Notes under the pieces: generated by a model
What the model saw: only the letters and a program-made list of their open reading frames with translations
What the model was told of the DNA's origin: nothing
Databases searched by the model: none
In this document: in pieces, positions 48,201 through 56,650 of the stretch
How the letters are laid out: the number at the start of each line of letters is the position of its first letter
Position numbering within the stretch: position 1 is the first letter of the stretch
Source: Corbicula japonica
Lineage: Eukaryota; Mollusca; Bivalvia; Venerida; Cyrenidae
Direction: 5' to 3'
Length of the DNA stretch: 64,000 nt
Assembly: GCA_038501625.1 (NCBI GenBank)
Contig: JAZAYU010000172.1
Coordinates: 868,001-932,000 of the forward strand
Made by a program: the position numbers and the translations under genes

Positions 48201-51200
48201 TACCATAATCTAATATGTTACCCTATTGCTAATTCAATCATAATATTTATGTTTTGAGATGAACAAGCAAAAAATATAGCGTTTAATTGAATAATTGTGC
48301 TTGATAGCTGTAAGTGTTCTTGAAACTTGCATGACTTCAAATTTTTCACATACATAACATATGTTACTCATTAAAATAAGGCTTATTCCCTTGTATTTAT
48401 TTGTTTTAATGGTGTTAGCTGATATCTATTTGAAGAAATTAATCATGTGTGCTCTGTGCAATGTCCTGATGTTTGTTAGCCCTGTGTAGATTTCTAATTG
48501 CATTGACAGTCGTTTTTTTAACTAATATTACTGATTGAATGACGTATTTTCTCTAAAACTGATATTGTTGTACAAAGAACTGAACACATTTACAAAACTG
48601 TATCACAACTATGCAATCATTTTGGATTAAACTATAATATAATAATAGTAAGTAGTTTATAGTGTATACTATGTTATGTTATGTTATGTGGTTAAAATGT
48701 TAAAGTGTTTAAGCTTGTCCATTTTTAACCCTCAAATCTCTGTAACATACAATTCTGAAGTTACAATATTGACAAAGTACAATTCATTTATAAATTAAAT
48801 GATTAGACTGAAATTCAAAAAAAAATAATTTTTTTAGAATTGTTTCCAAAAAAGTGAAAAGACAAGAGTTAAAAATATTGCTTTAAAAAGTGTTACAAAT
48901 AAAACTAATTAATATTAATTATATGTTACCTAATTATTTAATTAATGTTTTTAGAAAAATGACTTAGCATAAAGAAAAAAAAATCTAAACCGTGTTATAG
49001 TTTGTATCTAGTTACCGTAGAGTCATTCATAATGTGAATATGAACTTTCTATAAACTATGTTTACTTAAAACAAAGTTGAAAGCACCAGTTAAGGTCTTT
49101 TAGAGCAATAATAACTGATATTACTGGTAAATAAAACATGTGAAATATGAAAAATAAATTGTCCTAAATAAAACATTATATTTTCCATTGTTCAAAGAAA
49201 GCTTAAGAATTTGTTAAGAATTCCTTAAGATCTTTGTAGAATGTTTTTTTTGTAAGACAAATAAATGTTAAAGAGAAACATCCTAATTTGAAAGTCAATC
49301 TGTGTAATGCAGGTGATGGTAAGCTAATAGACAAGTTAACTTTGACTTATGTATAATATTTTTTTAGGTAAAAATTCTTTTACTCTAGTTAAAAAATTGC
49401 TATACAATGCTCATGCTGTTTTAAATGTTTTACAAATTCTACACTGTGTTAGTATTTTAGATGAATAAAACTACTTTTAAAAACATTTCTAACATCATAT
49501 AATTAAGTGGGATAATTTTTGCAATTTAAAGTTTAAATTAAGTAGCTTTTAAATTTGTTATAGATCAACTTTAACATAATAAAATATTGTGTAAAAATAT
49601 TTATCAAAATGTTAACTAATTGTTTGCAGTTTCTTGCATTTCTTATTATTTTTGCTTATTATTAAAGTAAAAATTGGTAACATATTATAAGATGACAAAA
49701 TACATAAATAGAACAATAAAATGATAAAAAATTGTAAATTTTGTTTATTCTTTCTTTTCTACATTTTGTTAGAACATATTAATGTTATCTGTCTCAATCG
49801 AGAGTATCTTGACTTAGCTTTACACTGGATGCAACAGCCCATAATTAGTGCAAACGTAAGCTGTACTACAATGTTGTCGCTGAGCCATATTGATAGGTTT
49901 ATTGTTAATTTAAAAAGATTTAAAAAAGGACGACCATCTACATCATACATATTTATTTGAAGACATATTGAGCAGTACACAGATCATTAACCTCTAAAGT
50001 TTAACAACATTTAAATTAAAAATACACCAGCATCAATACCTTAATTTCCTTTTGTAACATAATTCTTATATATTACCTATTTTAATACAAGATGCAGGAA
50101 GGTTGTTAACCGATATACTGGATTAAGATACTAGTTCATTAAAACAAAACTGGCACTGTTTACTGTTTTATCAAAGCAACAGTCATATTACCTCATCTTA
50201 CTTATGGTTATAACAGTCGCTACGCATCAATTACAGGTAATTTTAATGGAGATGTATATTGCTTGTCCTTGAATAAAATAAATAATAAAAAATCAATATG
50301 ATATCATGAATAAAACACATTTATTTACTCATAATATTCTTGACAACACACTAATAGCTTATCAAATGCAAATAATTTAATAGCTTTTTATTACCAACTT
50401 GAATTTCATAATTTCTGAGTCACCTTTCTTTGAGAACAATTGATTAAATTTATCACCAGAATCACTATTTCTTAAGGATATAATTGTAACTTAATACAGA
50501 AATTCATCTTAACATGTCTCCTTTACAAACAAATGCAGGCTGATGTGTGTTGGTTCTTAAAATACATTATTGTCGCAATTTGTCATGAAAGAAGGTATGT
50601 AATTTATATCGCTATTGTGCAGTAACTAAAATAGTTTAATACGTTCTTTTGGGTAACATATTTAAAAATGGTGATTTTTGATATGGTATTTATTTTTATT
50701 TTTATATATTTTATTTATTTATTTTTTAAGAAGTGTGTCTCAATGTGACCTTATAACATTTGAATACTGCATTATTATATATATTAATAAATTAAACAAA
50801 TAAAACAGAAATTACTTGCTAATGCAAGTAAGAAATGTTTCATACCACTTTTTAAACTAGGTTTTGAAGTGAAGTAACATATCTTAATGACTATTTATAG
50901 ACCTATACCTTAGGTTGCAGATGTTTTATTGCATTAAAAATTAAAAAAAACATCTTCCTGGTGTAGAAACAAGAGCTGTCAGAGGAGACAGCGTGCTCGA
51001 CTATTCGAATCATTTGAAACAAATGCAATTTAAAGATTAAAACAATAACAACTATGGCCATACATTCATGTTCAATCAGCAAAAATATTAACAAGTGAAT
51101 GGTAAGAGAGAAATTCATTTCAAATAACAGAAATAATTTCTGTGACCTTGACCTTGGACATACTGGCATGGGTAATATACCCAACACACTGCCTTGTCAT

Positions 51201-54184
51201 GGTGAACATTTGTGCCAAGTTATTTTGAAAACCCTCCATTCAAAACAAAGTTATAGCCCGGACAAGAAAATTCTATTTTTAGTTACAGTGACCTTGACAT
51301 TGGACCTACAGGCATGGGCATGGTAAGCAACACACCACATTGTCATGATGAACATTTGTGTCAAGTTATTTTGAAATCACTCTATTCCTAATGAAGTTAC
51401 AGCCCTGACAAGAGAATTCTATTTTTAGTAACAGTGACCTTGACCTACAGGCATGGGCATGGTACGCAATACACCACCCTGTCATGGTTAACTTTTGTGT
51501 CAAGTTATTTTGAAATCCCTTCCATTTTTAATAAAGTTATAGCCCAGACAAGAAAATTCTATTTTTAGTAACAGTGACCTTGACCTTGGACCTTCAGGCC
51601 TGGGTATGTGCAGACACACTGCCTTGTCATAGTGAACCTTTGTGTAAAGTTATTTTGAAATCCCTCCATTCATAACAAAGTAACAGCCCAGACAAGAGAA
51701 TTCTATTTTTAGTAAAAGTGACCTTGACCTTTGACCTACAGGCATGGTATGTGACACACTGCCCTGTCATAGTTAACATTTGTGTAAAGTTATTTTGAAA
51801 TCCCTCCATTCATAACAAAGTTACAGCCTGGACAAGAAAATTCTATTTTTAGTAACAGTGACCTTGACCTTGGATCTACAGAAATGGGTATAGCGTGGAC
51901 ATACCGCCTTGTCATAGTGAACCTTTGTGCCAAGTTATTTTGAAATCCCTCCATTCATAACGAAGTAACAGCTCGGACAAGAGAATTCTATTTTTAGTAA
52001 CAGTGACCTTTACCTTGGACCTACAGGCCTGGGCATGTACGTGACACACCGTCTTGATATGGTGAACAATAATACTAAGTTATTAAAAAATCCAATAGAA
52101 AACAACAAAGTTACAGAGCGGACACGATTTTGCAAGAAAATTCTATTTTTAGTAACAGTGACCTTGACCTTGGACCTACAAGCATGGATATTGTACGCGA
52201 CACACCGCCTTGTCAAGGTAAACATTTATGCCAAGTTATTTTGAAATCCCTCCATTCATAATGAAGTTAAGGCCCAAGTGTATATTTTGCTTTACACAAA
52301 ATGTAAGTGAAAAAGGGGCATAATTTAAAAAATATTGGATGCAGGGTTATGGGTCTTGTTGGTTATGATGTAGATTTTGATAGTGAAAATATATTTCAAG
52401 TTTCAAGGCAATATCTTAAGTAGTATTAAAGTTATGGGCAAATTGCTTAACACAAAATATAAGATAAAGGGGCATAACTTGAAACATATTGACAGCAGAG
52501 TTGTGGGTCTTGTTGGTAATGATGTAGAATTTGATGGTGAATATATATTCCAAGTTTCAAGTTGATATCTCAAGTAGTTTACAAGTTATGGACCAAGTGC
52601 ATATTTTGCTTAACACAAAATTTAAGTAAAAAAGGGGCATAACTTAAAAAGTATTTGTAGCAGAGTTATGGGTGTTGTTGGTAATGATGTAGAATTTGAT
52701 GGTGAATATATATTTCAAGTTTCAAGTTGATATCGTAAGTAGTTTTCAAGTGATGGACCAAAGTGCATTTTTTGTTTAACGCATTTGTTTAACGGACGCC
52801 GACGGGAACGCCGACGCCGACACCGGGGCGAGTAGGATAGCTCCCCTATTCTTCGAATAGTCGAGCTAAAAATAGGTTTATTTCAGAACTTTTATACTTG
52901 GCAATTATTTCTTCATAGCATAAAATTTTCTCAAAGGTCACATATTCAAACAGGCGTTACGGTAAAACTCCCCACTCGCCAGAAAGCAAACAAACTGCAA
53001 AAGGCGAAGAATGGCATAGGCTTTCAGAAAAACATATCCTTCAAAATTCCCCCAGGGGTGGGGGTCTATTGGCAGCTCAAGGTCTAATACATTATGTCCT
53101 GTTTTCCCATTTTCTTTTCTTTTGGTAACATATTTCAATATAGCGTTACGGGCTTATGTCCCAATGTATGTCACTGTATTACATTTGTCCTAAATTATCA
53201 TTATCTTACTATATTTTACTTATAAGCACAAATTACTTGCTACTGCACGTAAGAAATGTTTCATACATCTTATTTTACTAGGTTTTTATGTTAAGTAACA
53301 TAACTTAATCACTATTTTAGACCAATACCTTAGGTTACAGATGTTTTATTGCATTAGTAATGTAGATAAGAGCTTCCTGGTGTAGAAAAAATAGGTTAAT
53401 TTTAGAACTTTTATAATTGTCAAATATTTCATTCTTACAAAAACTTTTTTCAAAGGTAACATATTCAAACAGGCGTTACAGAAAAACGCCCCACTCGCCA
53501 GAGTGCAAACAAATTGCAAAATGCGTAGAATGGTATAGGCTTTCAGAAAAACATACCCTTCAAAATTCCCTCAGGGGGGGGGGGGGGGGGGTCTATTGGC
53601 AGCTCAAGGTCTATAATACACAGGAATAAATTCGCGCAGTTGTATCATTCTTCTCATAGCACAAGAAATCATGGTTAATATTTGCTGGTGTTTGATTTCA
53701 TGCTTACTGCTTAGTATAAAATATGAGAAAATAAACCCTTTATTCAACAGATTCACATTTTTCATGGACAAACAGTGAAGATCCAGATCAGCCAGCACAT
53801 CATTCTGTGCCATCTGATCAAGATCTACACTTAACGTTTTGGTTTATAATGTTTTTTCTGACCAAATAGCAAACAGTGCAGATCCTGATCAGATGGCAAG
53901 TATGTGCCTGCTGATCTTGATCTACACCGGTTGTAAATGCGTAGAAATTTGTATATCTGGAGTACAGGGCTAAAACCAGGCAAAATACAATGATTCCACA
54001 GTATATCCTATAGCATGGGAGAATAATATATAATGTCATATTAATCTACCTTTCTCAGATGTCTAATGCTGATCCCTATTTTAGCCCCAGCTGGGTCACG
54101 CTCAAAGTTCCGACCTACAGTTCCAGTGCTCTCATTACTTTGGTAGCTAGAATCTTCTACCTTTGAACCGCACCAAAATGATGG
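29824..54184 (-). CDS. ABCA3: ABCA3-like lipid-transporting ABC transporter, 5' exons missing
   Basis: Sixteen exons join without a phase break into 1308 codons plus stop. Full ABCA transporters have about 1650-1700 residues, so roughly 400-480 N-terminal residues (TMD1) are missing to the right. Order in the visible part: YWCG-like SFWCG segment (1-45); NBD1 with Walker A GHNGAGKT (87-94), signature LSGGQ (186-190), Walker B VILDEP (207-212) and H-loop His (242); acidic/glycine linker of about 97 residues; TMD2 with a glycosylated extracellular loop; NBD2 with Walker A GQNGAGKT (about 1005), signature [10 protein letters not shown] and Walker B FIFLDEP; and the ABCA C-terminal block [19 protein letters not shown]3-type proteins export phospholipids into lysosome-related organelles. 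Assignment to ABCA is secure; the ABCA3 subgroup rests on [17 protein letters not shown] and [14 protein letters not shown]. The tail is cysteine-rich ([12 protein letters not shown]), unlike vertebrate ABCA3. Introns hold a LINE, E4 and many R1/R2 copies. Confidence 0.92.
30596..30766 (-). CDS. ABCA3: ABCA visible exon 15 (NBD2 signature, Walker B)
   Basis: [19 protein letters not shown], then [20 protein letters not shown] and LILTSH. Signature, Walker B and switch His are all present. Acceptor TTATCAG, donor CACAG/GTTTGT. Confidence 0.93.
31349..31536 (-). CDS. ABCA3: ABCA visible exon 14 (NBD2 Q-loop)
   Basis: [20 protein letters not shown], then [15 protein letters not shown] to DKQTMNY. 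No long ORF marks it, but the match to the family is very strong. Ends in phase 2 within the Ser codon of YSGGN. Confidence 0.93.
32112..32312 (-). CDS. ABCA3: ABCA visible exon 13 (NBD2 Walker A)
   Basis: 67 codons: [17 protein letters not shown], then [20 protein letters not shown] with an intact P-loop, ending KGDIKH. The donor CAT/GTACAT is non-ideal after the exon boundary, but the next exon restores the KV(R/Q)Q(N)LGYCPQ consensus. Confidence 0.9.
32535..32660. repeat. Degenerate R2 fragment
   Basis: CAATGTTCACTTTTTTTTAT, TTAGGTTATTTTTG and GCTGATCTGGATTTACA remain. Confidence 0.45.
32972..33279 (-). CDS. ABCA3: ABCA visible exon 12 (last TMD2 helix)
   Basis: [20 protein letters not shown], then the final helix [19 protein letters not shown], a short charged segment ([14 protein letters not shown]) and [10 protein letters not shown] leading into NBD2. 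Phases 1 to 0. Confidence 0.92.
33611..33825. repeat. R1 repeat, one and a half copies
   Basis: A diverged full copy to about 33752 followed by a second right arm ending TTTTGGGC. Suggests nested insertion or unequal exchange. In the ABCA intron between exons 11 and 12. Confidence 0.75.
33850..34095 (-). CDS. ABCA3: ABCA visible exon 11 (TMD2)
   Basis: [17 protein letters not shown] through [20 protein letters not shown] to [15 protein letters not shown] is the ABCA-typical LPN motif. Phases 1 to 1; donor CCAG/GTGAGT. Confidence 0.92.
34540..34790. repeat. R2 fragment split by R1
   Basis: AGCTGATCTGGATCCACT and CAATAAAGG before, GGTGTATTTATGGAGTAAAT and GGTTAA after the R1 copy at 34610-34754. 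Confidence 0.75.
34610..34754. repeat. R1 repeat nested in an R2 copy
   Basis: Runs GCCCAAG to CTTGGGC with GCGACTGGTCGC at the tip. R2 sequence flanks both sides, with AAAGG repeated at each junction, consistent with a short target duplication. Confidence 0.88.
34836..35440 (-). CDS. ABCA3: ABCA visible exon 10 (TMD2 core)
   Basis: The longest exon, 201 full codons. Loop with NNT and NGT sequons, then helices around [20 protein letters not shown], the cytoplasmic [16 protein letters not shown] coupling segment (hallmark of ABCA), [37 protein letters not shown], and MINLLSG. Confidence 0.94.
35511..35652. repeat. R1 palindromic repeat
   Basis: Full copy 70 bp upstream (in gene direction downstream of exon 9) of the ABCA exon 10 acceptor; tip GGCAACTAGTTGCC. 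Confidence 0.88.
35892..36288 (-). CDS. ABCA3: ABCA visible exon 9 (TMD2 first helix and loop start)
   Basis: [20 protein letters not shown], then [11 protein letters not shown], a first hydrophobic helix ([18 protein letters not shown]) and the start of the extracellular loop with NTTD and other polar residues. Ends in phase 2 at AACAG/GTACAG. Confidence 0.9.
36632..36924 (-). CDS. ABCA3: ABCA visible exon 8 (inter-domain linker)
   Basis: About 97 residues, hydrophilic and low in conservation ([19 protein letters not shown] to [11 protein letters not shown]), rich in Gly, Asn, Glu and Ser, as expected for the cytoplasmic linker before TMD2. The frame joins both neighbours. Confidence 0.85.
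37287..37520. repeat. R2 palindromic TTAA element
   Basis: TTAACCCTTTCCTCCATAAG to TGGAGGAAAGGGTTAA; TTAGGTTATTTCTGACC in the centre. In the ABCA intron between exons 7 and 8. Confidence 0.88.
37764..37911. repeat. R1 palindromic repeat
   Basis: Full copy with tip GGCAACTGGTCGCC; outer ends GGGCTGAAGG and CCTTCAGC are almost complementary. Confidence 0.88.
38028..38277 (-). CDS. ABCA3: ABCA visible exon 7 (end of NBD1 region)
   Basis: [18 protein letters not shown] to [14 protein letters not shown], the conserved regulatory subdomain after NBD1. Acceptor TTTTAG, donor CTGAA/GTAAGG, ends in phase 2. Confidence 0.92.
38995..39205 (-). CDS. ABCA3: ABCA visible exon 6 (NBD1 Walker B, H-loop)
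   Basis: Starts [17 protein letters not shown], continues [20 protein letters not shown] and ends FLKKLYG. All Walker B, D-loop and switch-His residues are intact. Ends in phase 1. Confidence 0.94.
39427..39552. repeat. R2 element with deleted centre
   Basis: TTAACCCTTTAAACAG left end, AGATCAGCTGCTGATCTGGA in the middle: the two inner arms are missing, leaving a short hairpin 12 bp from ABCA exon 5. Confidence 0.65.
39564..39719 (-). CDS. ABCA3: ABCA visible exon 5 (NBD1 signature)
   Basis: 52 codons from [15 protein letters not shown] to GIALIAGSK, including the ABC signature [10 protein letters not shown]. Phase 0/0; donor AAG/GTAAGG. Confidence 0.93.
40124..40278 (-). CDS. ABCA3: ABCA visible exon 4 (NBD1 Q-loop)
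   Basis: [17 protein letters not shown] through [20 protein letters not shown] to FFAK. CPQH carries the Q-loop glutamine. Phases 1 to 0; donor AAG/GTAATG. Confidence 0.93.
40432..40902. repeat. 92-bp tandem repeat, five copies
   Basis: CAGACTTACTAGGTCC recurs at about 40440, 40532, 40624, 40715 and 40807 (spacing 92, 92, 91, 92). Copies 1-4 are almost identical; the fifth is more diverged at its end. It sits in the ABCA intron between exons 3 and 4. The left flank resembles an R2 fragment (GTGCAGATCCAGACC). Confidence 0.9.
41640..43645 (+). mobile_element. 5'-truncated CR1/L2-like LINE
   Basis: Homology to LINE ORF2 begins around [14 protein letters not shown] at about 41650 and runs to a 3' tail of TCTGGTAAATAATAA-type short repeats (43605-43650), preceded by the GCACTTT...GTGCTATATAAAT end typical of CR1/L2 LINEs. 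The endonuclease part is absent, so this is a 5'-truncated insertion. It lies antisense to the ABCA gene, in the intron between visible exons 3 and 4. Confidence 0.85.
41737..43377 (+). CDS. LINE reverse transcriptase (ORF2 fragment, intact frame)
   Basis: 546 codons with no stop or frameshift. Reverse transcriptase motifs in order: [18 protein letters not shown] (85-102), [13 protein letters not shown] (157-169, catalytic Asp), [11 protein letters not shown] (215-225), YADD (249-252, catalytic pair) and the C-terminal [11 protein letters not shown]...[14 protein letters not shown] typical of CR1/L2 elements. The frame remains open upstream of the first ATG, so the ATG is probably internal. 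The intact frame suggests a recent insertion. Confidence 0.9.
   Translation: MNSRLSNFLPASQEEVRKIIQSSPNKSCELDPIPTWLLKSCLDKLLPVITNIINESLSSCHVPTEFKSAVIRPLLKKPDLDPNVLKNYRPVSNLPFISKVLEKVVDKRISGHLVWNSLHEPHQSAYRKLHSTETALLKVHNDILQTLDNNCVTVLVLLDLSAAFDTIDHTTLLSRLENHYGIKANALSWISAYLHGRKQTVCVEGELSDPVTMNFGVPQGSVLGPKYFTMYTKPVGAICGKHGLVHHFYADDSQLYISFKPIDIVSKSEAINHVEYCLTEIIMWMNRNMLKLNAEKTEVMLFSSKNNLKHVENMTITVGETSISASNDSIRNLGAHFTPQMDMEKHVNTVCRSAYYQLRNIGRIRKYLTTDATKTLVNCLVTSKLDYCNSLLFGIPKLTMNKLQRVQNTAARIITKTPRHDHITPVLKELHWLPICQRINYKVLLYTYKALHGQCPQYIIDLLCVYRPARDLRSSSSLTLVVPRTRTVTFGNRSFSHAAPRLWNALPESVRNAQTLNAFKRQLKNTPFPLLLCSLTGYINNHKTLG
43749..43866 (-). CDS. ABCA3: ABCA visible exon 3 (NBD1 Walker A)
   Basis: [20 protein letters not shown], then [19 protein letters not shown]. 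Contains the complete P-loop. Acceptor TTTGCAG, donor ACAG/GTGAAC, ends in phase 1 within the Gly codon that follows LT. Confidence 0.93.
44648..44881. repeat. R2 palindromic element
   Basis: TTAAACCCTTTTCTCCATTT to TGGAGGAAAGGTTATAA; right terminal TTAA mutated. Confidence 0.85.
45110..45347. repeat. R2 palindromic element, diverged
   Basis: GATCTGGATCTGCACTATTT and GACCAATGTAGATCCTGAAC arms; right end GTAAAGGGTTAA. Confidence 0.7.
46616..46666 (-). CDS. ABCA3: ABCA visible exon 2 (51 bp, A-loop insert)
   Basis: 17 codons, [17 protein letters not shown], between AACAG and GTAAGA sites, phase 0/0. It adds residues between RHLRK and [10 protein letters not shown]. Because it is symmetric and short it could be skipped without frame change. 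Confidence 0.7.
46774..46999. repeat. R2 palindromic TTAA element
   Basis: TTAACCCTTTCCTCCATATA to TAGAGAAAAAGGTTAA. It starts 108 bp beyond the acceptor of the 51-bp ABCA exon. Confidence 0.85.
47449..47700. repeat. R2 palindromic element
   Basis: TAACCCTTTCCTCCATAG to TGTGGAGGCAAGGGTTAA, with GGTTATTTCTGACC in the centre and both inner arms intact. Confidence 0.87.
47735..47885 (-). repeat. Inverted copy of the 53430-53610 segment
   Basis: On the minus strand this matches the right part of the duplication: poly-C against poly-G, then AGGGAATTTTG, TTTTTCTGAAAGCCT, GTTTGCA(T/C)TCTGGC and GTTACGCAGG against the inverse of GGCGTTAC. Similarity fades beyond about 47885. It may be one end of a 5.9-kb element whose other end is at about 53620, or simply a dispersed repeat. 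Confidence 0.65.
47886..50639. other. AT-rich intronic stretch without recognised genes
   Basis: Lies between the inverted repeat and the duplication, in the ABCA intron between visible exons 1 and 2. Very AT-rich, with no R1, R2 or E-type copies, unlike all flanking DNA, and no ORF above 80 codons. A short ATGTT pentamer run occurs near 48671-48690. I see no coding signal. Confidence 0.6.
50640..53620. repeat. Local tandem duplication, first copy split by E4
   Basis: Copy 1 (50640-50969 plus 52870-53104) and copy 2 (53111-53618) share AAATTACTTGCTA, ACCTTAGGTT, CTTCCTGGTGTAGAAA, GGCGTTAC, CCCACTCGCCAGA and TCTATTGGCAGCTCAAGGTC in the same order. Copy 2 is uninterrupted at GTAGAAAAAATAGG (53384-53395), where copy 1 carries E4. 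A run of 18 G is present in copy 2 (53574-53591). Confidence 0.85.
50970..52869 (+). mobile_element. Element E4 (ACAGTGACCTTGACC core)
   Basis: Begins CAAGAGCTGTCAGAGGAGAC (hairpin GCTGTC/GACAGC), then GCTCGACTATTCGAA at 50995-51009, whose exact inverse is at 52852-52866. Core A is eight units of about 145 bp (51140-52250); core B (52260-52770) is about 3 units with GGGGCATAACTT and a GTTGGTAATGATGTAGAATT-type segment. Ends with GACGCCGACGGGAACG-like sequence, a hairpin and GAGCTAA. It interrupts one copy of a local duplication. Confidence 0.85.
53732..53974. repeat. R2 palindromic element
   Basis: TAAACCCTTTATTCAACAG to CTGGAGTACAGGGCTAA; GTTTTTTCTGACC in the centre. Confidence 0.8.
54050..54184 (-). 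CDS. ABCA3: ABCA visible exon 1 (pre-NBD1)
   Basis: 45 codons beginning [11 protein letters not shown], equivalent to the SYWCG motif after TMD1, and ending [14 protein letters not shown], the lead-in to NBD1. Acceptor TTTTAG at 54185-54186, donor AAAG/GTAGAT, phase 0 at both ends. It shows that an upstream exon must exist. Confidence 0.82.
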
Positions 54185-54226
54185 CTAAAAGTATAAATAG
54201 AATACAATATAAATATTATAGACTGG

Positions 54227-54366
54227 TCCCAAAGTTATAAAACTAAGAATGAAAACCAGTCTCCAATCTAAGGCATCTGATTGGCTAAAATGGTGACTGG
54301 TTGCCATTTAATCAGATGCCTGAGATTCGAGACTAGTTTCCAATCTGGGTTTATAATCTTCAGCCC
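54227..54366. repeat. R1 palindromic repeat
   Basis: Diverged copy 43 bp right of ABCA visible exon 1, i.e. just before its acceptor in transcription order; ends TCCCAAAG and CTTCAGCC. Confidence 0.8.
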
Positions 54367-55063
54367 AGGCTGTATACAATGCAACAACTACCAGTATAAA
54401 ATTTAGCAAATTGCAAAAGGGATTGGCTTAGGTAGTCGTAACAGCAATAACTTTTTCTAAATTTAGGAAGAAGTCAACTAGGATTTTGACTTTCCATATG
54501 AAACATACACAGAAAAATTTCTCCTCCTCTGAGCAGAGGGAGATTTTCTGGACATTTGGGAGACTATTTCTCCCTCTACGATTTTGACATAATTATTGTA
54601 TAAAATGTTGCCATGTGTTTATCATTAAACATCATGATGTCATATGCTCAAACAAGTGTCCCCATCGCAGCTAACATTGATATGTGAAAATTGTGAATTC
54701 AAAACTATTCATTAGGTACTAATTGAATTTTGTGGGCAATTAAATCCATTAATTAAACAGATTTAAAGTCATCACAAAATATATAAAAAATTGTGTTAAC
54801 TACTGTTTTATAACTCTAGAAATTGATCTTAACCCCCAACTCACCATACATACACATGCATTTGTGAAACACCGGACACAGACATTGGAAACTGGGAACT
54901 GATCTTTATCACAAACTACATTGACAATACACTGTGGCAATAAAATATTTTTTTGTGTTACAGTTAGTGTTTTTAAGTGAAGTTTTATTTTACAAGTAAG
55001 AAACCCTAAGGGAACAAGCATGGTCACACAGAATTTTTTTTCAAATTTCACTATAAACACTAA

Positions 55064-55983
55064 CAACAAGTAAATCTGTGAGCTTATGCTCACTAGTGAT
55101 ACCCCCGCTGTGAGAAATATGACTTTCGAAATGTAATTTGCATTTTTCAATAAAGATCCCCTTTGGTTTATGCAATGCACCTTTATAGTGATAAAGATAC
55201 CCTTTGGATTGTGTAGCACACCTGTATAGTAACAAAATCTAAAAATAGTCTGTAAACAGGAAGTAGATGAGCTAGGAGCATAAAATCGCTTTTTACCATA
55301 TGGAACTATAGGATAAAACAATATGCAAAACATCAGGCTGCTGCATGTTATAGTTGCTTAGAAAACTGCGACAGAAATTGTGCATGTTTGTCATCTATGT
55401 GTAAAAATCTAAGAATTCAGTAAACAGGAAGTAAATGAGCAAGGAGCATAAAATGGCTTTACACCATATGGGACAATAGGATAAAGCATTATGCAAAATA
55501 TCAGGCTGCTGCATGTTGTAGTTGCTTGGAAAACTGCGACGGAAATTGTATGTCAATTATGTGTAAAAATGTAAGTATTCGGTTAACAGGAAGTAGATGA
55601 GCAAGGAGCATAAAATCGCATTACACCATATGGGACTATAGGATAAAGCAATATGCAAAATGTCAGGCTGCTGAATGTTATAGTTTCTTAGAAAACTGCG
55701 ACGCAAAATAAAAATGCCCTTTGGTTGATGAAATGCACCTATATAGTAACAAAATCTAAAAATATGCGTCAAACAGGAAGTAGTTGAACAAGGAGCATAA
55801 AATCGCTTTACACCACATGAGACTATAGGATGAAGCAATATACAAAGTGTCAGGCTGCTGCATGTTATAGTTGCTGAGAAAACTGTGACGGAAATTTTGT
55901 TACGGACGGATGGACGGACGGACGCACGGATGGACAAGGGTAAAACAGTATACCCCCCTCTTCTTCGAAGCGGGGGTATAAAT
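55064..55983 (+). mobile_element. Element E5 (TACCCCCGC ends)
   Basis: Hairpin GTGAGC/GCTCAC (55078-55093), then ATACCCCCGCT (55099-55109), inverted at 55969-55979. The core is four units of roughly 165-190 bp containing ACAGGAAGTAGATGAGC and CAGGCTGCTGCATGTTATAG. It is followed by GGACGGATGGACGGACGGAC and the 3' hairpin TACCCCC...GGGGGTA. The minus-strand ORFs of 147 and 177 codons here are repeat by-products. Confidence 0.75.
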
Positions 55984-56041
55984 ATAGTGTTTGACCTCAT
56001 CTGACCAGCTCTTTCAGATGCTATGTCATTAATATGGGTTA

Positions 56042-56467
56042 TTAACCCTTTACTCCACAGATACCACTTTTATCACCAGAGAGAACAGTGTAGTTCCAGA
56101 TCAGCCGGCACATACATGCCTTCTTATCAGGATTTACACTATTTCAGGAGTTCCATTTGACCCAGGAGATGACCCTTACCCTTGAAATTTCCAAAAATCC
56201 TTATTTTGACCCTCAGGATTTCAGCTGAAGGGTAATTTTTTCCTTAAATTAGGGGTATTTTTGCTTATAATTCAGAGAACCCCCATAAAATGGATAAAAT
56301 GACCCTTTAGAATCAGAAGCTAGTGGAACCCCTGCTATTTCTGACCAAGAAACCAAGAAGCAAAATGCTTTGATCCTTATCAGACTGTGTGGATATGTCA
56401 GCAGATCTCAATTTACACTGTTCACACAATCATGCAATAAAATTTATATATATCAAGTACAGGGTTA
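56042..56467. repeat. R2 element interrupted by a hAT-like MITE
   Basis: TTAACCCTTTACTCCACAG to CAAGTACAGGGTTAA; the 190-bp insertion sits near the centre. Confidence 0.8.
56145..56334. mobile_element. hAT-like MITE nested in an R2 copy
   Basis: CAGGAGTTCCA at the left and TGGAACCCCTG at the right are inverted repeats; CTATTT flanks both sides. The surrounding R2 copy (56042-56467) is continuous if this segment is removed. It contains a degenerate CAGGATTTCAG/GACCCT internal structure. Confidence 0.6.
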
Positions 56468-56650
56468 AACAAAAGTGTTGCTACTGTTTTTGGCCACTGA
56501 CCATAATGAATTAGCTTTATATACACTTTATATAATATTGTGGCATAACTGAATTACAGAAATGTCAAAAAACAATTTAAGTTTTATCTTAAAAGATTAA
56601 ATGGATGCATATTTTATTTACTGCAATTGATTTGAATGACTTGAACAATT

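Noticed and set aside
54800..56000. Minus-strand ORFs of 177 and 147 codons
   Set aside because: Both run through E5 tandem units and repeat the same peptide words; repeat artefacts.
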